Below are positions 10,765 through 22,700 of a DNA stretch of 64,000 nucleotides, piece by piece (within the stretch, counting starts at the first letter, position 1; every line of letters begins with the position of its first letter). The DNA lies in NCBI RefSeq assembly GCF_905404315.1, contig NC_066273.1, forward strand, positions 13,950,001-14,014,000, given 5' to 3'. This DNA comes from Leptidea sinapis (lineage: Eukaryota > Arthropoda > Insecta > Lepidoptera > Pieridae). Below the pieces are notes generated by a model. That model was given only the letters and a program-made list of their open reading frames with translations. It searched no databases and was not told the DNA's origin. The translations under genes were made by a program, and so were the position numbers.

Positions 10765-11467
10765 AATTTTATCTTAACACGCACAGCCACAGACTATAAA
10801 TAAACATACAACCCGCGCTTTTAAAGAATATAAAATAAATACAATTTGTCCAAAAAGTTTCTTGTTCTTTAAAAGCGTGGTTGCTTGCGAACTATCGAAT
10901 ACAGAACATTAAACTACCGTCAGAATTAGCACTAGTGATATAATGAATTCGTTCGATTGCAATCATCTAATCTAGATGAGAAGTAAAAAACAACACAGCG
11001 ATAGAAAAACATCTTCAAGCTGGCTCGGAGTAAATTACATTTATAGAAAGATTTCAAAATTTAATACTGACACTCAGACGTATCTATGTCTAAACACACG
11101 TGCAGTTGAAATCAATGCATTGCCGAAGCATGTGACACAAGGGGTAATCGAGCGGGTCACTTGAAGCACAAAACAGTAATGGAACTTCATATTAGAGCGC
11201 TCGAATACATGCTCCCACACATACACACGATTTACACGGCCGCTGAGCAATCTTGGGAAGACAAAACTATGGAATGCCACTCGGTAAGCCGTCGAGACTG
11301 GTCGCTATGTACCAACCCTAGCACTCCGCCCAGACGTAGGTATACATTTCAAAGGAGACCGCTAAGTTACGCTACTGTACTATTACTTGTACTGTGCTTG
11401 AAAGAAGATCGTCGCCACATACACCGTCTTGCTACTACTACACTAGATGACTTTATTTAGACCTCAG
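10765..11467. other. No gene recognised
   Basis: Two overlapping open frames (10976-11164 and 11161-11460) lack any recognisable motif and have no repeat match in the window. I see no basis to call a gene. Confidence 0.45.
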
Positions 11468-11974
11468 AATACAGAACAAACCAGAAAGAGTTAGAGACAC
11501 ATTTCTAACCCCCCCACCACTCAGTGCTACCAACACTCCAAATATTAACGCTTTTAGGGCTTTTTTGAAATTCAATATTATAATAAAAATTCCATAACAT
11601 TTCTACGCATGTTAGCTTTTTTGTAAGTTTGAACGATACACAACGATGAAATTATTTAAAAACTGACAACTCCAAGTAGTTGTAAACAGTACGCGGGGGC
11701 AGCCATTGTTAATTGATAATTTGTTAATAGTTGATAACTTTCTGGCTTAAGATAATTTATGCATATAGATAGAGCCCCTTGCTGCTAGAGAACCGATGAA
11801 ATCAAGTTTATTACTTTGTCGGTTTGTATGTATAATGCACACACACTGTGTTAGAGTGTGTGCATTGCTCAAAATACATAGAAATTACTGTCTATCGACG
11901 TTTTCACAGCTCTCTTAGTCTATGACCTATGTAGACGTATAAAATGATCTAAGGTTTCTGGTTTGTTCTGTATT
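11468..11974. mobile_element. TIR element, about 507 bp
   Basis: Perfect 20 bp inverted termini: aatacagaacaaaccagaaa at 11468-11487 and its complement at 11955-11974. The interior has a hairpin of CA/TG-rich arms (tgcacacacact...agtgtgtgca, about 11836-11862) and the dispersed ttttcacagctctctta...atgatctaagg motif. No coding region. Confidence 0.65.
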
Positions 11975-13190
11975 GAAATAATTATTATTATGAAATATAT
12001 CAAATATACTACAATGTCACATTTTGTTCATATTTTTGGGGACTAGTACTACATAGTAAATTATGAATTGATATCATATTAGGCGTGCGTTAAAATATTG
12101 CTTATACCGTTATACGTCAATTCCAGTTATTGTCACTCTTTTTTATTTGATAATACAAGAATGAATTCTTACGAGGCGAGCGCACACCGTCACGCAAATT
12201 CGACACCCTGAAGTTAGCTGGTAAACTAGATCATTTGTATGACTTCAGCTCCAAGCCTCTTGTAACTTATATGGCTACTGAACCACAACCAATGGGCGAG
12301 AATTAAATAAATTTCAATATAAAGGTTGTTAAAAAAATCCTGTATGGTATCTTGAGGCGAATATTAGTATCAAGTAGTGAGAACAAATAAATATTGATTA
12401 TCAGGAAATAAGCACATTTAAATAAAGTAAAAAAAAGATTATTAACGTACCCAATTATAAAAGTTTAGACACCTCTAACTGCGGCCATTTTAATTTTTAT
12501 CCGCCCACACACCCATTTCATTCAAGTACCCAGTGAAGGGCGTACGGGCGGCGGAAAAAGCGAAAGTTGTGTATTAATAATATACAACGCCCACCTTACT
12601 CGTTTGAGCCGCCACGCCGCGCAGCTAATGCTAGCTTACGCCCTTTGGGCCGAGTTCAAGGTGATGACCTGAGTTTACTGGTAGAATAAATAAGTCAAGG
12701 ATTCTCAAGATTCTTGAAAACATTTAATATGAAATGTTCTTTTTATCATAGCTTTAATCTAAGTGGTTTTGATTTTTGATTTTATCGTTATTAGTATTAT
12801 TAACTTCATATCCTTGTCAATTATCGTACAGTTTTTTTTAACATAGTGCATAATTTTAAGTATAACTTCTTGAGTGCGTACATAAGTACACACATACTTT
12901 TTTTAAATATTGGTATTGAGGTTAAGTTCGGTGCACAATATATATATACAGTCAACGCCAAAATTGTGTACACTAGGGCAATGCACCGACCACCGCACAG
13001 CTACCGGCTAAATACAAAACGCTACACAATACGAAAGCTATTGCTTCAAACTACAAAATCACTCCGCTGCTTATTGTAAATAAATTAATCACAGATTAAA
13101 AATAACCACCTACCAGTACATGATATGCCGACGACAGTCGTACTATACACCGATACACTAACTAACATAGTACATGGAAATGTCACGAAC
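11975..13190. other. Intergenic, no gene recognised
   Basis: AT-rich with a GC-richer island at about 12485-12660 (ccgcccacacacccat ... acgccctttgggcc). The island does not encode a protein that I can identify and may be a repeat. 12140-13190 shows no supported feature. Confidence 0.45.
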
Positions 13191-13191
13191 G

Positions 13192-13197
13192 TTTATT
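13192..13197 (-). terminator. Candidate poly(A) signal for PACS (AATAAA)
   Basis: A minus-strand AATAAA about 470 bp past the PACS stop codon. It is a candidate only; such hexamers are frequent in AT-rich DNA. A small terminal-inverted-repeat element (13233-13440) would then lie inside the 3' UTR. Confidence 0.35.
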
Positions 13198-13232
13198 CTG
13201 AGTACAACTACATACTACATGACTAATGCATT

Positions 13233-13440
13233 GAGCGTTCGGTGCCTTGATAGCAATATAAACTGAGGATTGTCTCTGGCCAATGTGACTACAACGTATA
13301 TTTGTTATTGTCTTTTCCAATATATTAGACAAGTAGCTCACCCCGACCCTGTTCATGTTTATAATATATTACGTCAGATCTACAATGTTGGTAATATTGC
13401 ATTTCGACGTAGTATTTGGGACCAAGTGCACCGAACGCTC
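13233..13440. mobile_element. Small TIR element (MITE-like), about 208 bp
   Basis: A perfect 13 bp terminal inverted repeat, gagcgttcggtgc at 13233-13245 and its complement at 13428-13440, encloses a short non-coding interior. No coding capacity. It sits in or just beyond the PACS 3' UTR. Confidence 0.5.
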
Positions 13441-13481
13441 ATAATTAATGGCAGCTCGATTAAGTAACGCTACGATATACC

Positions 13482-13640
13482 GTTTTGAACATTATTACGA
13501 TTGCTTTAGAGCCTCATTTCGCCTGTCCTCTTGTAGAACCATCTCGGCTAGAAGCCAGAAGCAATTATCTGTCGCTGATATCGACACATAGTTTTGAACA
13601 TTATTGCGAGTGTACTAGAGCCTCTTTTTCTGCATCGCGT
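13482..13640. repeat. Two diverged direct repeats beside the PACS stop codon
   Basis: The stretch starting gttttgaacattatta near 13482 recurs near 13591 (gttttgaacattattg ... agagcctc), about 109 bp apart. Both lie in the presumed PACS 3' UTR. The second half of each unit is diverged, so this is an old duplication or part of a repeat. Confidence 0.5.
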
Positions 13641-13666
13641 ACTCTTCTAGAGATTGTGTGCGACGC

Positions 13667-13791
13667 CTATGTCTCCTGCGGCGCGAGGGGTGCGCCGCAC
13701 GTCGCGACGGGGAATGTCTTGACGTGCGTCTGCCATTGCGTGGACAGTTGGAAGAACTTAACGCCGTTCCATTCAGTGCCATCGATGTACA
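13667..13791 (-). CDS. KrT95D: PACS terminal coding exon: VKFFQLSTQWQTHVK and stop
   Basis: Codes residues 729-769: VYIDGTEWNGVKFFQLSTQW, QTHVKTFPVATCG, APLAPQET, then TAG at 13669-13667. This matches the PACS1 C-terminus [27 protein letters not shown], with a different last dozen residues, as is usual in the family. Acceptor gttttcag. The 3' untranslated region runs leftwards from 13666. Confidence 0.95.
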
Positions 13792-16700
13792 CTGAAAACA
13801 TAATATTTATAGTTACAAAACAAGGAGTTTAATGAATATTTAAATGTTTGATTTGAAACAGGACGGCGCTATAAGCTAAAAGGAAAATAAGTAATATTAT
13901 ATGCATATATATATAAACTACAAAGTTTATTCCTCTGTAACCACAGACACACTGTAAGTGCGGACCCCCACAATATATCTTTAGAAAGATCATGATGATC
14001 AGGTTGGTTAGGTTACTAGGTGGTCGGGATCAAAAGCTATGCAGGTTCAAACATTTCCCACAGAAGCTGGAGACGCGAGGGACGAGCAGGTCGTCACTAG
14101 TTGTAAGTAAAGTACGGCCACTTTTGTCACAATATTTGCAAAAATCTATCGTTTTTTAATAGAAATCACTTCCCCTTTCCTTTGAAACAATTTAGAAGAA
14201 AAGGGAATGAGAAGGCAGCGTGCGACGCGAAGCAAATATTGGTCGTTCATATCGTGCCGAGATGTGATTCATGTTTATATGTTTTTAATTTTTTGTTTGT
14301 AATTATTTCCTAGCCATAATGCAGTCCAGGTGTTTATTGAAAAGGTATTTTGGTCCAAAATTGTCTGAAGCATTGTCTGCCTACGCGTCTATTAGGCAGA
14401 GTTTTTGTTCAGTTGTGTTTCGACCGCGCTTTGAATACAACGCCACACAATGACAAAGTGTTCAGTGCAAAACTGACCAAATAACAGCATATCCAAACTA
14501 AAAAAGGATGCAGTGTCATACTTGAGGTAAGTGCCCCTTTGAGGTGCCTCAAAATTGTGTAACTAACTTGACGTTTTTAAACATTTTGCAAAATAATTAC
14601 ATTTCAATTGGTAAATCAAAATTATCTTGCCTCGAACACGAGTCCGAGATTCTAATAAACTTTAAACATTACTGCCACGAAATATGGTACTGATTGGAAT
14701 AAATATTTTAATGTTATCTGTATAAGTTAATGCATACGAACCTTTGAGCGGTGTATGCGTGCCTTTAGCCGAGCAGATCAACCTGGCGACCCCTTCTACA
14801 GTGTGCGCCCGCCCTGCCTCGCCTTCGCCGCTCTTTTCTTTCTTCTTACCAAGTCGCATTACTGAAATATAAATCACATCTCCTTCGTGGTCTAGCTGGG
14901 ATCAGTGCCTATACATCGGAAGCTAATCGACAGTCGCTTCACGAATGACATGACCAGCCGACTTTCGCAATTCCCAAGGAATTTGCCCTTGGCTTTCCCG
15001 GGGCCACAAAAGAATAGGAAAGTCCCAGACCCAATGGCGAAAGAGGCAACTTAGGGCATTTTTCTGCCGTGAAGCAGATAGATTCATTAAGGCTTACCAA
15101 CTAAGTAATATATTATAGTTAATATCGGTGTATCTCGTCGTCTACGTCGTTAGTACGAGGTTGAAGAGGTTGTTGTTGAATAAGTTGACGAGGATATGGC
15201 GGGACAGGAATATCATCAAAGCTACTAAAGTCCAGTTAGTACGATCTCTAGTGTTTTCCATACTTCTATATAGTGCCGAAACATGGACAGTCAAAGAACG
15301 AGAGAGACAAAGGATCGACGCACTAGAAATGTGGTGTTGGAGACGAATGCTACGAGTATCTTGGACACAACGCTGCACAAATGTCTCGATACTTGAAGAA
15401 CTCAAGGTGAAAAAAAGGCTTTCATCTATAGTCAGAGCGCGTATTCTCAGATACTTCGGACATATCTCGCGACGTGGAGAGCATGCAATACACTTGTTGT
15501 TCAGGGAAGGGACAACGGCAGTAGGTCAAGAGGATGCTCCCTTATGCGCTCGTCAGACCAGATCAAAGCCCTAACCAATACTCCTCTCAACACATGTGCC
15601 AGAGTAGCAGCAGCCAGGGATAACTGGCGTAGAATCATTCGTCGTTCGGCGTGACCACGACTGCTCTGTCAAGAGTAATCCGACGAAGAAGAAATCGTTA
15701 GTACAAAGCGAAATATACATACTTTTTTGTTTCTTCTCCTTGGTGAGGTAGGTGATAGCGAGGTGGTGATTGTGACGTGTGACCAGCAGCGCGCGGAATG
15801 CCGCCTTCACGGTCACCTTACCCCCCGCCCCCGCCCCCGCACCTGTCACCCCCCCACCTTCTGAAGTTTCGTACTTGCCGCCCACCTAATGACACATTGC
15901 CATGTTAAACGCACACTAAAATGGTAGTTGTCACTTTAACCCCCTATAAAAATTATAATTTGTGTTTTTATGAATCTACTTCAATGACGTTCTATACAAA
16001 TATGGAATATGTCAACTTCGACTGCTATATCTACACATTGCCCCATTTACTCCAGTTTTTTAAAAGATTCTTGGTCAATAAGCAGCAGTGTAGGACATTT
16101 ACTCAGTTCAGGTTTGATTCGAATAGTGACAATTGACACACGACTAAGGAGAAAAGTGTTCTTACACTGTCTTTAAGAACACATTTGCCGTTCCGCTATC
16201 AAACTGCAAATGATATAACCTTATACGTCATTGATCTACTTCAATAAAATTAAATTCGACTCTCGACTTCATGAAATTTCGTATCCCAAACATAAACAAA
16301 AATATCTTTCTCAGTTGAGCATTATGTAATAAACCCTAAAGTTATTCGGCAATACTATTTGTTCGATAGTAGTAAATGTACGGATTATTTGTATATCAGG
16401 GGCGTGTATATTATATAGGCAATTAGACAGTGCTCGTTATAAACCTAAATAAATATAGCACTAGTGTTAAGGTTAGTTTTGGTTCCGTTATTTCATAACC
16501 AAACTTCTATTGCGCACCCACTCATAATTGGTTTTCATCGGCCTGTTCTATATAGAGCTGGCCCCCCCAAAATTACCCGCGTTTATTTCGGCATATTACC
16601 TACTTCATTTTATTCATTTCAATCAAGAACGGTGTTGAAGTTTGTAGTATCAGTTCACATCAGCTGAACGTCCTGCTCGTATCGTAACCACTCACCAGCC

Positions 16701-19700
16701 AGTAGTCCAGCTGCAGCTCCAGCGGGTCAGCGGGCGCGGGGTCCGGTGCAGGCGTGGCAGGTGGCGAGGGTCGCGCGGGAGGTGACCCCTCCTCCCCCTC
16801 CAGGGAGGTGCCGTACCCCTCCGACCAGCCCACGCGGACTTCCTGTCATATAACGTATGTACGAGTATCATTCAATGAACCAGTAGGTAATGAAAAGAAG
16901 TGTATTGAAATCTTTATATCTTATCTCCCCCCCAATTTAGGGGCGTTAGCAAAAATGTATTTTTGTTTATGACAGTAAGGGACGAGACAAGCAGGACGTT
17001 CGGCTGATGGTAATTGATACGCCTCACCCCTAACAATGCAATGCCGCTTAGGATTCTTGAAAAACCCCAAATATTCTGAGCGGCACTACAATTGCACTCG
17101 TCACCTTGAGACATAAGTTGTCAAGTCTAATTTGCCCAGTAATTTATAGCTTTATTGTGTTATTATTTATATTAATAGCGACATTACTTTAAAAGTTGTT
17201 AAACACGTATAGTGTGAAGCCATATCGTGATGACAGATGAGGCTATTTTTTATTTTATAATTAAAAACAAACATAAATGTATATATATATGCAGTGAATA
17301 CTCTAATACGGTGTACTGTCATTTTTATGAAACTTAAATAAATTTAAAAAATTGTCCTTTGTAAAGACTGCCGAGACAAGTGAAAACTTGGAACTTTTAC
17401 TATTAAAATTTGAAATATCAAAATGTTCGAAAACAATTACATTATTAATGTCAATTTATTTTTAAAAACTTATTTTCAATTATATATTAATCAAACAAAA
17501 ACACTATATCAACAATGCACAGCTTAAACACATTAACCTTTTCACTAAATCCATTCAATTTCACTTATAAGATATACACAGCACTAATGTTGCACAATAC
17601 GTCAGCTGTATGGCTACAGATATACTGCTATAAACATGATGTCTAACTATGTATGTTTCTATATTTTTTTAGTTTTTTATTTATAGCGTGTGCCAATCAT
17701 GAGGCATGTCGGTAACGCGAATCCATAAGATTATCCTCAATAAAAACTGCATAACGCGGCTAAGATGTTTTCACTTCAAACATTTCTCACCGCAACAAAC
17801 GGCACGAAGGTCTGACTAGAGTCCTCATCACCAGCCTTGTCCCGGTACGCCACCATCGCCTCTCCGATCGGGATGTTATTAACGGGCCCGATGCTGTTCA
17901 GATACCTGCCAGAAATATCCATTGTTAACAAAAAAGAGAGTCTAACACCTGTACAAAAAAAAAACGAAGGTATACCGCATAGATAAAAAAAGTATTTCAC
18001 GACGCCCAGTGATTAGTGACCCTGCCAACTGAGCTAGAAGTCCCGGATTCGTATCCCGGTAGGTGCTAGGTAGATCATTGATATGGCGAATATGAATGTT
18101 TGTTTCCGAGTCATGGATGTTTATTTGTATTTATGTATGTTTAAGTAAGTATATCGTATTGAATATATCGTTGTCTTTACCCATAGTACAGGCTATGCCT
18201 AGTTTGGGGCAAGATAATTTGTGTAAGAGTGTGTCAATATTATTATCATTATTAGTTAAGTGGTTATGTGTATGAGATATAAAGGAATTGTCAAATGGAG
18301 GCGCCATTTTCCCTAACCCCATTTTATGTTACGTTTATGAGTATACAGGAAGGTGTCATGGCACCTATCAAAAATAAGTTCCCATGCCAGAGATAAAGAA
18401 GATGTTATTTATCTTTGATGGATAAGGAATCGAGCTACTAACAAAATAATTGATTTGCTTTAAAACATCACTTCACGTCCTTCTCGAGTTCCAGAATTTT
18501 AAAAAACGTTTGCCTGATAATGTTTACCAACACGTTAATGATTTTCTAAATTAAGTCTACCAACAACCTTACACAAAGAGAGGTCGCCCCAGACTATTTA
18601 ATTAACATAATATTTCAGTGTAATTTATTGAGCTCCCTCGGAGTTTCTTACACCCGTTCTTTTCAAGTCTGAGAAGGCATATTTTTCCGAATGGGTGGAA
18701 GATTTTTACATCCAATAGTAGTTTTTTATGACAATAAGGGTCGAGACGAGCAGGACGTTCAGCTGATGGTAATTGATACGCCCTGCCCACAATACTCGTC
18801 ACCTTGAGACGTAAGATGTTAAGTCTCATTTGCCCAGTAAATTCACTAGCTACGGCGCCATCAGAACCGAAACAATAATGTTTACACATCATTACTTCAC
18901 GGCAGAAAAACACACTGTAGTGGCACCCATAATCTAGCCGGCATCCTGTGCAAAGAAACCTCCCACTGGTTATTATCTATATATAATGAAAATTGGTTTT
19001 TGTTTGAGGCTCTTTCACGCCTAAACCACTGATCGTATCGACATGAAACTACCACTATTCGATGCGAAATTTATCCTAGATGGTTTATGGCTACTTATTT
19101 TTCGAATGCCAATGTTCCTTTATTAATTTATTTTCTTTTAAAGTTCGGCCAGCTATGCGGGCCGGAACTCTAATTTGAATACAATTTTTTTTTAATTTGA
19201 ACAAACGGATGGTTTCAGGGGAGCGGCACCCACCTGGCGATCCTGGAAGATATCTCGGAGCGGTCAGATCGCTCGCTGTCGGTGGCAGCTCGCTCGCACA
19301 ACGCCGACCAGCTGTCGTTGTTGAAGAGCGCGCAGTACGTGGGGTCCGAGCTGCTCAAGTACCGCGACACTGTCGTTGAACCTGTGTACCGACCACGTCA
19401 ATCGATCAGTCAATACACAAATAAATTTGAAAACAAAATTTTATGAACGATGCGGGACTCGAACCCACGACCTCTCACGTTCCGTGCGAGCGCTCTACCA
19501 ACTGAGCCAAAGCTCATTTGTAGCAATGTTTCGACTTTCGACACACACGCTACTAAGTAGCAATTGCTAATTCATGGCATACTTTATGCTTGATTTCGTG
19601 CTTGACCTACGGTGAGTGCTAACATCGATCAAGCGTAGCACTAACGATGAGAACATAATATGGACGTGTACAGTCCACGCTGATGAATTGCTACGCGCGT

Positions 19701-22700
19701 ACATCTACGTCGTCCTGACGACAATCTTCGGTCGAGCTCGTCGATCCGGCGTACGCGCGTCGGTCCGCTGACACGCTATGGCGAGAAATAAGCGCGTTCA
19801 GTAGGACGCTGACCAAGCAACCGACCGAACGTGAGTTAGTAACATCATAATCAAAAATTGTAAACAAAGTGTGTTCGTTCGTGTTCTGGCAATTTCAAAT
19901 ATATTGTATATTTTTCTCCTACTCTTTGACGCTCTGTTGTAATAATTGGGTAAACATGATATCTTCTCCGTCTTTTGTTAACCGACTTCAAAAAAGGAGG
20001 AGGTTCTCAATTCGTCGGTATGTTCTTTTTTTATGTTTGTTACCTCAAGACATTCGACTGGGTGAACCGATTTTGATAATTCTTTTTTTATTTGAAAGCT
20101 GGTGCTTCCCGTGCGGTCCCATTGTAATCACTAAAAATCGTAAAAAAAATCATAGAATTGCATACCACACTTAAGAAATCATGAATTGTAACATTTTATT
20201 TGATTTAATTATTTAGACAGTGAGTGCTATTTGCTTACGTAGGAGATTTTACAGTAACACTGTCACTTTCGATATATCCCTTGCTAACAGCAGAATAATT
20301 AATGGATCATTTGCTTCTTCTTCTATTACCTTATTGGAATAAATCCTCAACAAAAAGACATTCATATACAGTCGTGGTCAACTAATTAGGGACACTCTGT
20401 AGTTAAACCAAATTGTGAATTTATTTTTTATTTTCCAACGAGTCTAAACAAGATTTCATATCCCTTAGATGTAAGTATAATTAGTCATTTATGTGCCCGA
20501 TTATACAAACAATAACAACTGATAGATTAGATTAGCTGATAGATTATCACAGTGCTATTTGTTCAAAAAAAACTGGCTGGTCATTTAATTAGGGACACTG
20601 AGATATTGCGTTCTATTTTCAAAATCTGAATCTCAATATTTTTTTATTTCTTCTCCTATTGTTTCGTGGTAGTTTTGGCGGCAATCAAGATTATTAATTT
20701 TAAGTTTGGAGAACTATTTTGACGAAAAATGGGCAAAAATAAAAGTTGCGATGCAACACTACGAAAAATCATCATGTTTCAAGTTTGTCGAGCGTTATTG
20801 GTCATACCGAGGGATAGCAGAATATTTAAATTGTTAAAAAACTATGGTGTGTGCGATGCAGTGCAACATTTCAGGCGCAAGAACACAGCTTTAAATGTGC
20901 CCAGATATAAAAGATCGAGAAAAACAACTCCGCAAGAAGATAGAATGATAACCAGGTGAGCTAAGAAAGATCCATTTATAGGCTCTGTTTTAATAAAACA
21001 CGAAGACTTTAGGGCGGACAAGAGAGCCGCTGTTACAGCGAGGAACGTTAGACGACGTCTGATATAAGCAGGGTTGTTCGAAGGAGTGGCACGCAAAGTA
21101 CCGTTGTTGAAGAAAGAACATAGAAATGCACGTTTGGCGTTTGCACGTAAATATTTACATTGGACCTACGCCCAATGGCAATATGTATTATTCTCTGACG
21201 AAGCCAAGATTAATTTGATTTCTTCAAATGGATGGAAATACGTACGGCGTCCTGTAAAATCGTCTTGAAATGAATCCAAGATTCACAAAAAAGCAAGTGA
21301 AACATGGCGGTGGAAACATTAAAATGTGGGGTTCATTTTCAGGACGTAGAGTGGGACCTGTGAGGAAAGTTCAGGGTAATTTAGACCAACATCAATACAA
21401 GGCAATATTAGAGGAAACTATGCTTCCCTACGCTGAGGAACATCTCCCTATTATATGGACGTTTCAGGATGATAACGATCCGAAACATACCTACCACCCG
21501 TTCAGTCAAGTCGTTTCATAACAGTCAGTCGGTATCAGTGCTAGATTGGCCAGCAAATAGCCCGGAGCTCAACCCAATCGAGCACCTTTGGCACGAAATC
21601 AAGAAAAAAGTTGCCTCTTATCGTACCATATTTTTAGTAGTATGTAGTTGACCACGACTGTATAATATAAGATAAAAAAAAATTGTACACTTAAAACTTT
21701 TTGGGAGCCGTCGTTAGTAAAATTGTAAAAATGGGATTACTGTAGATACCTTTCGGTTTTGTTTTGTTGTCTGTATGTTTTTTATTATAATGTACAAATA
21801 ATTGATATCATCAATGTGGCTATATATTATACACAATATTAAATTATTTTTTTATAAAATCAATGACACTTTATTTACCTAATTTCAATGCAGTTTTACT
21901 GATTAACTAGACGGTTAACTGACATAAATACGGCGAGATTAGTATACTTTAGTTATTTTCATAGTATTATGTCCTATGGTATATTGTTATGGGGCAGTGC
22001 GGCCGATATTAATACTATCTTTGTGCTGCAGAAGAGGGCTATTTGCGCGATTTATAACCTAGGTCCTAAAGAATCATTAAGAGAAAAATTTAAAGAAATA
22101 AACATTTTGACTGTTGCTTCTCAATACATTTTCGATAATGTTTTGTATGTTCATAAGCACATTGAGGAATTTTCTAGAAACTGTGACATTCATAATGTTA
22201 ACACGAGGAACAAACATAAACTTGTTATGCCTACTACTCGGTTGGGTCGAGTTAGTAAGTCTTTTGTTGGGCGATGTATATGCTTCTACAATATGATCCC
22301 AGAAAAGGTACAAAACAAACGTGTTACGAAATTTAAAATAATTGTTAAAAACGTTTGTGTGGGAAAGGTTATTATAGCATAAACGATTTTCTTAATGACA
22401 CCACGGACTGGGAATAAAGCGAACACCCTCAGTCTCTTTAATTATAAATGTTTATTCTACGATATTACATTGTAATCCATATTTTATATTTAAAAAAAAA
22501 GCCCGCTGAGTTTCTTGCGCCCATTCTTCTCAGGTCTGAGGCAGTCTCTTTTGAATGGGTGGTAGATTTTGACGTTCAATAAGTGATTTTAAATCCTATT
22601 TTGAATAAAAATATTTGAATTTGAACTACTTTATAGCGTTTACTACATGAACTCATGAATAAATCGTAATTTAGGCATAAATCACGGTGTAAAAAATCAC

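Noticed and set aside
10976..11460. Two overlapping plus frames as a small gene
   Set aside because: No recognisable domain, no repeats of the sequence, and a composition like non-coding DNA.
13485..13832. A 115-codon plus-strand frame with a plausible composition
   Set aside because: It is antisense to the PACS terminal exon and its 3' UTR. No motif of its own.
14662..14877. A single 71-codon minus frame as a gene
   Set aside because: It reads through the donor at 14741. Only 14742-14861 is conserved PACS coding.
19197..19379. A plus-strand coding exon (ISERSDRSLSVAARS...)
   Set aside because: It looked protein-like, but the minus strand matches PACS and has the correct splice sites and phase, so the plus frame is a shadow.
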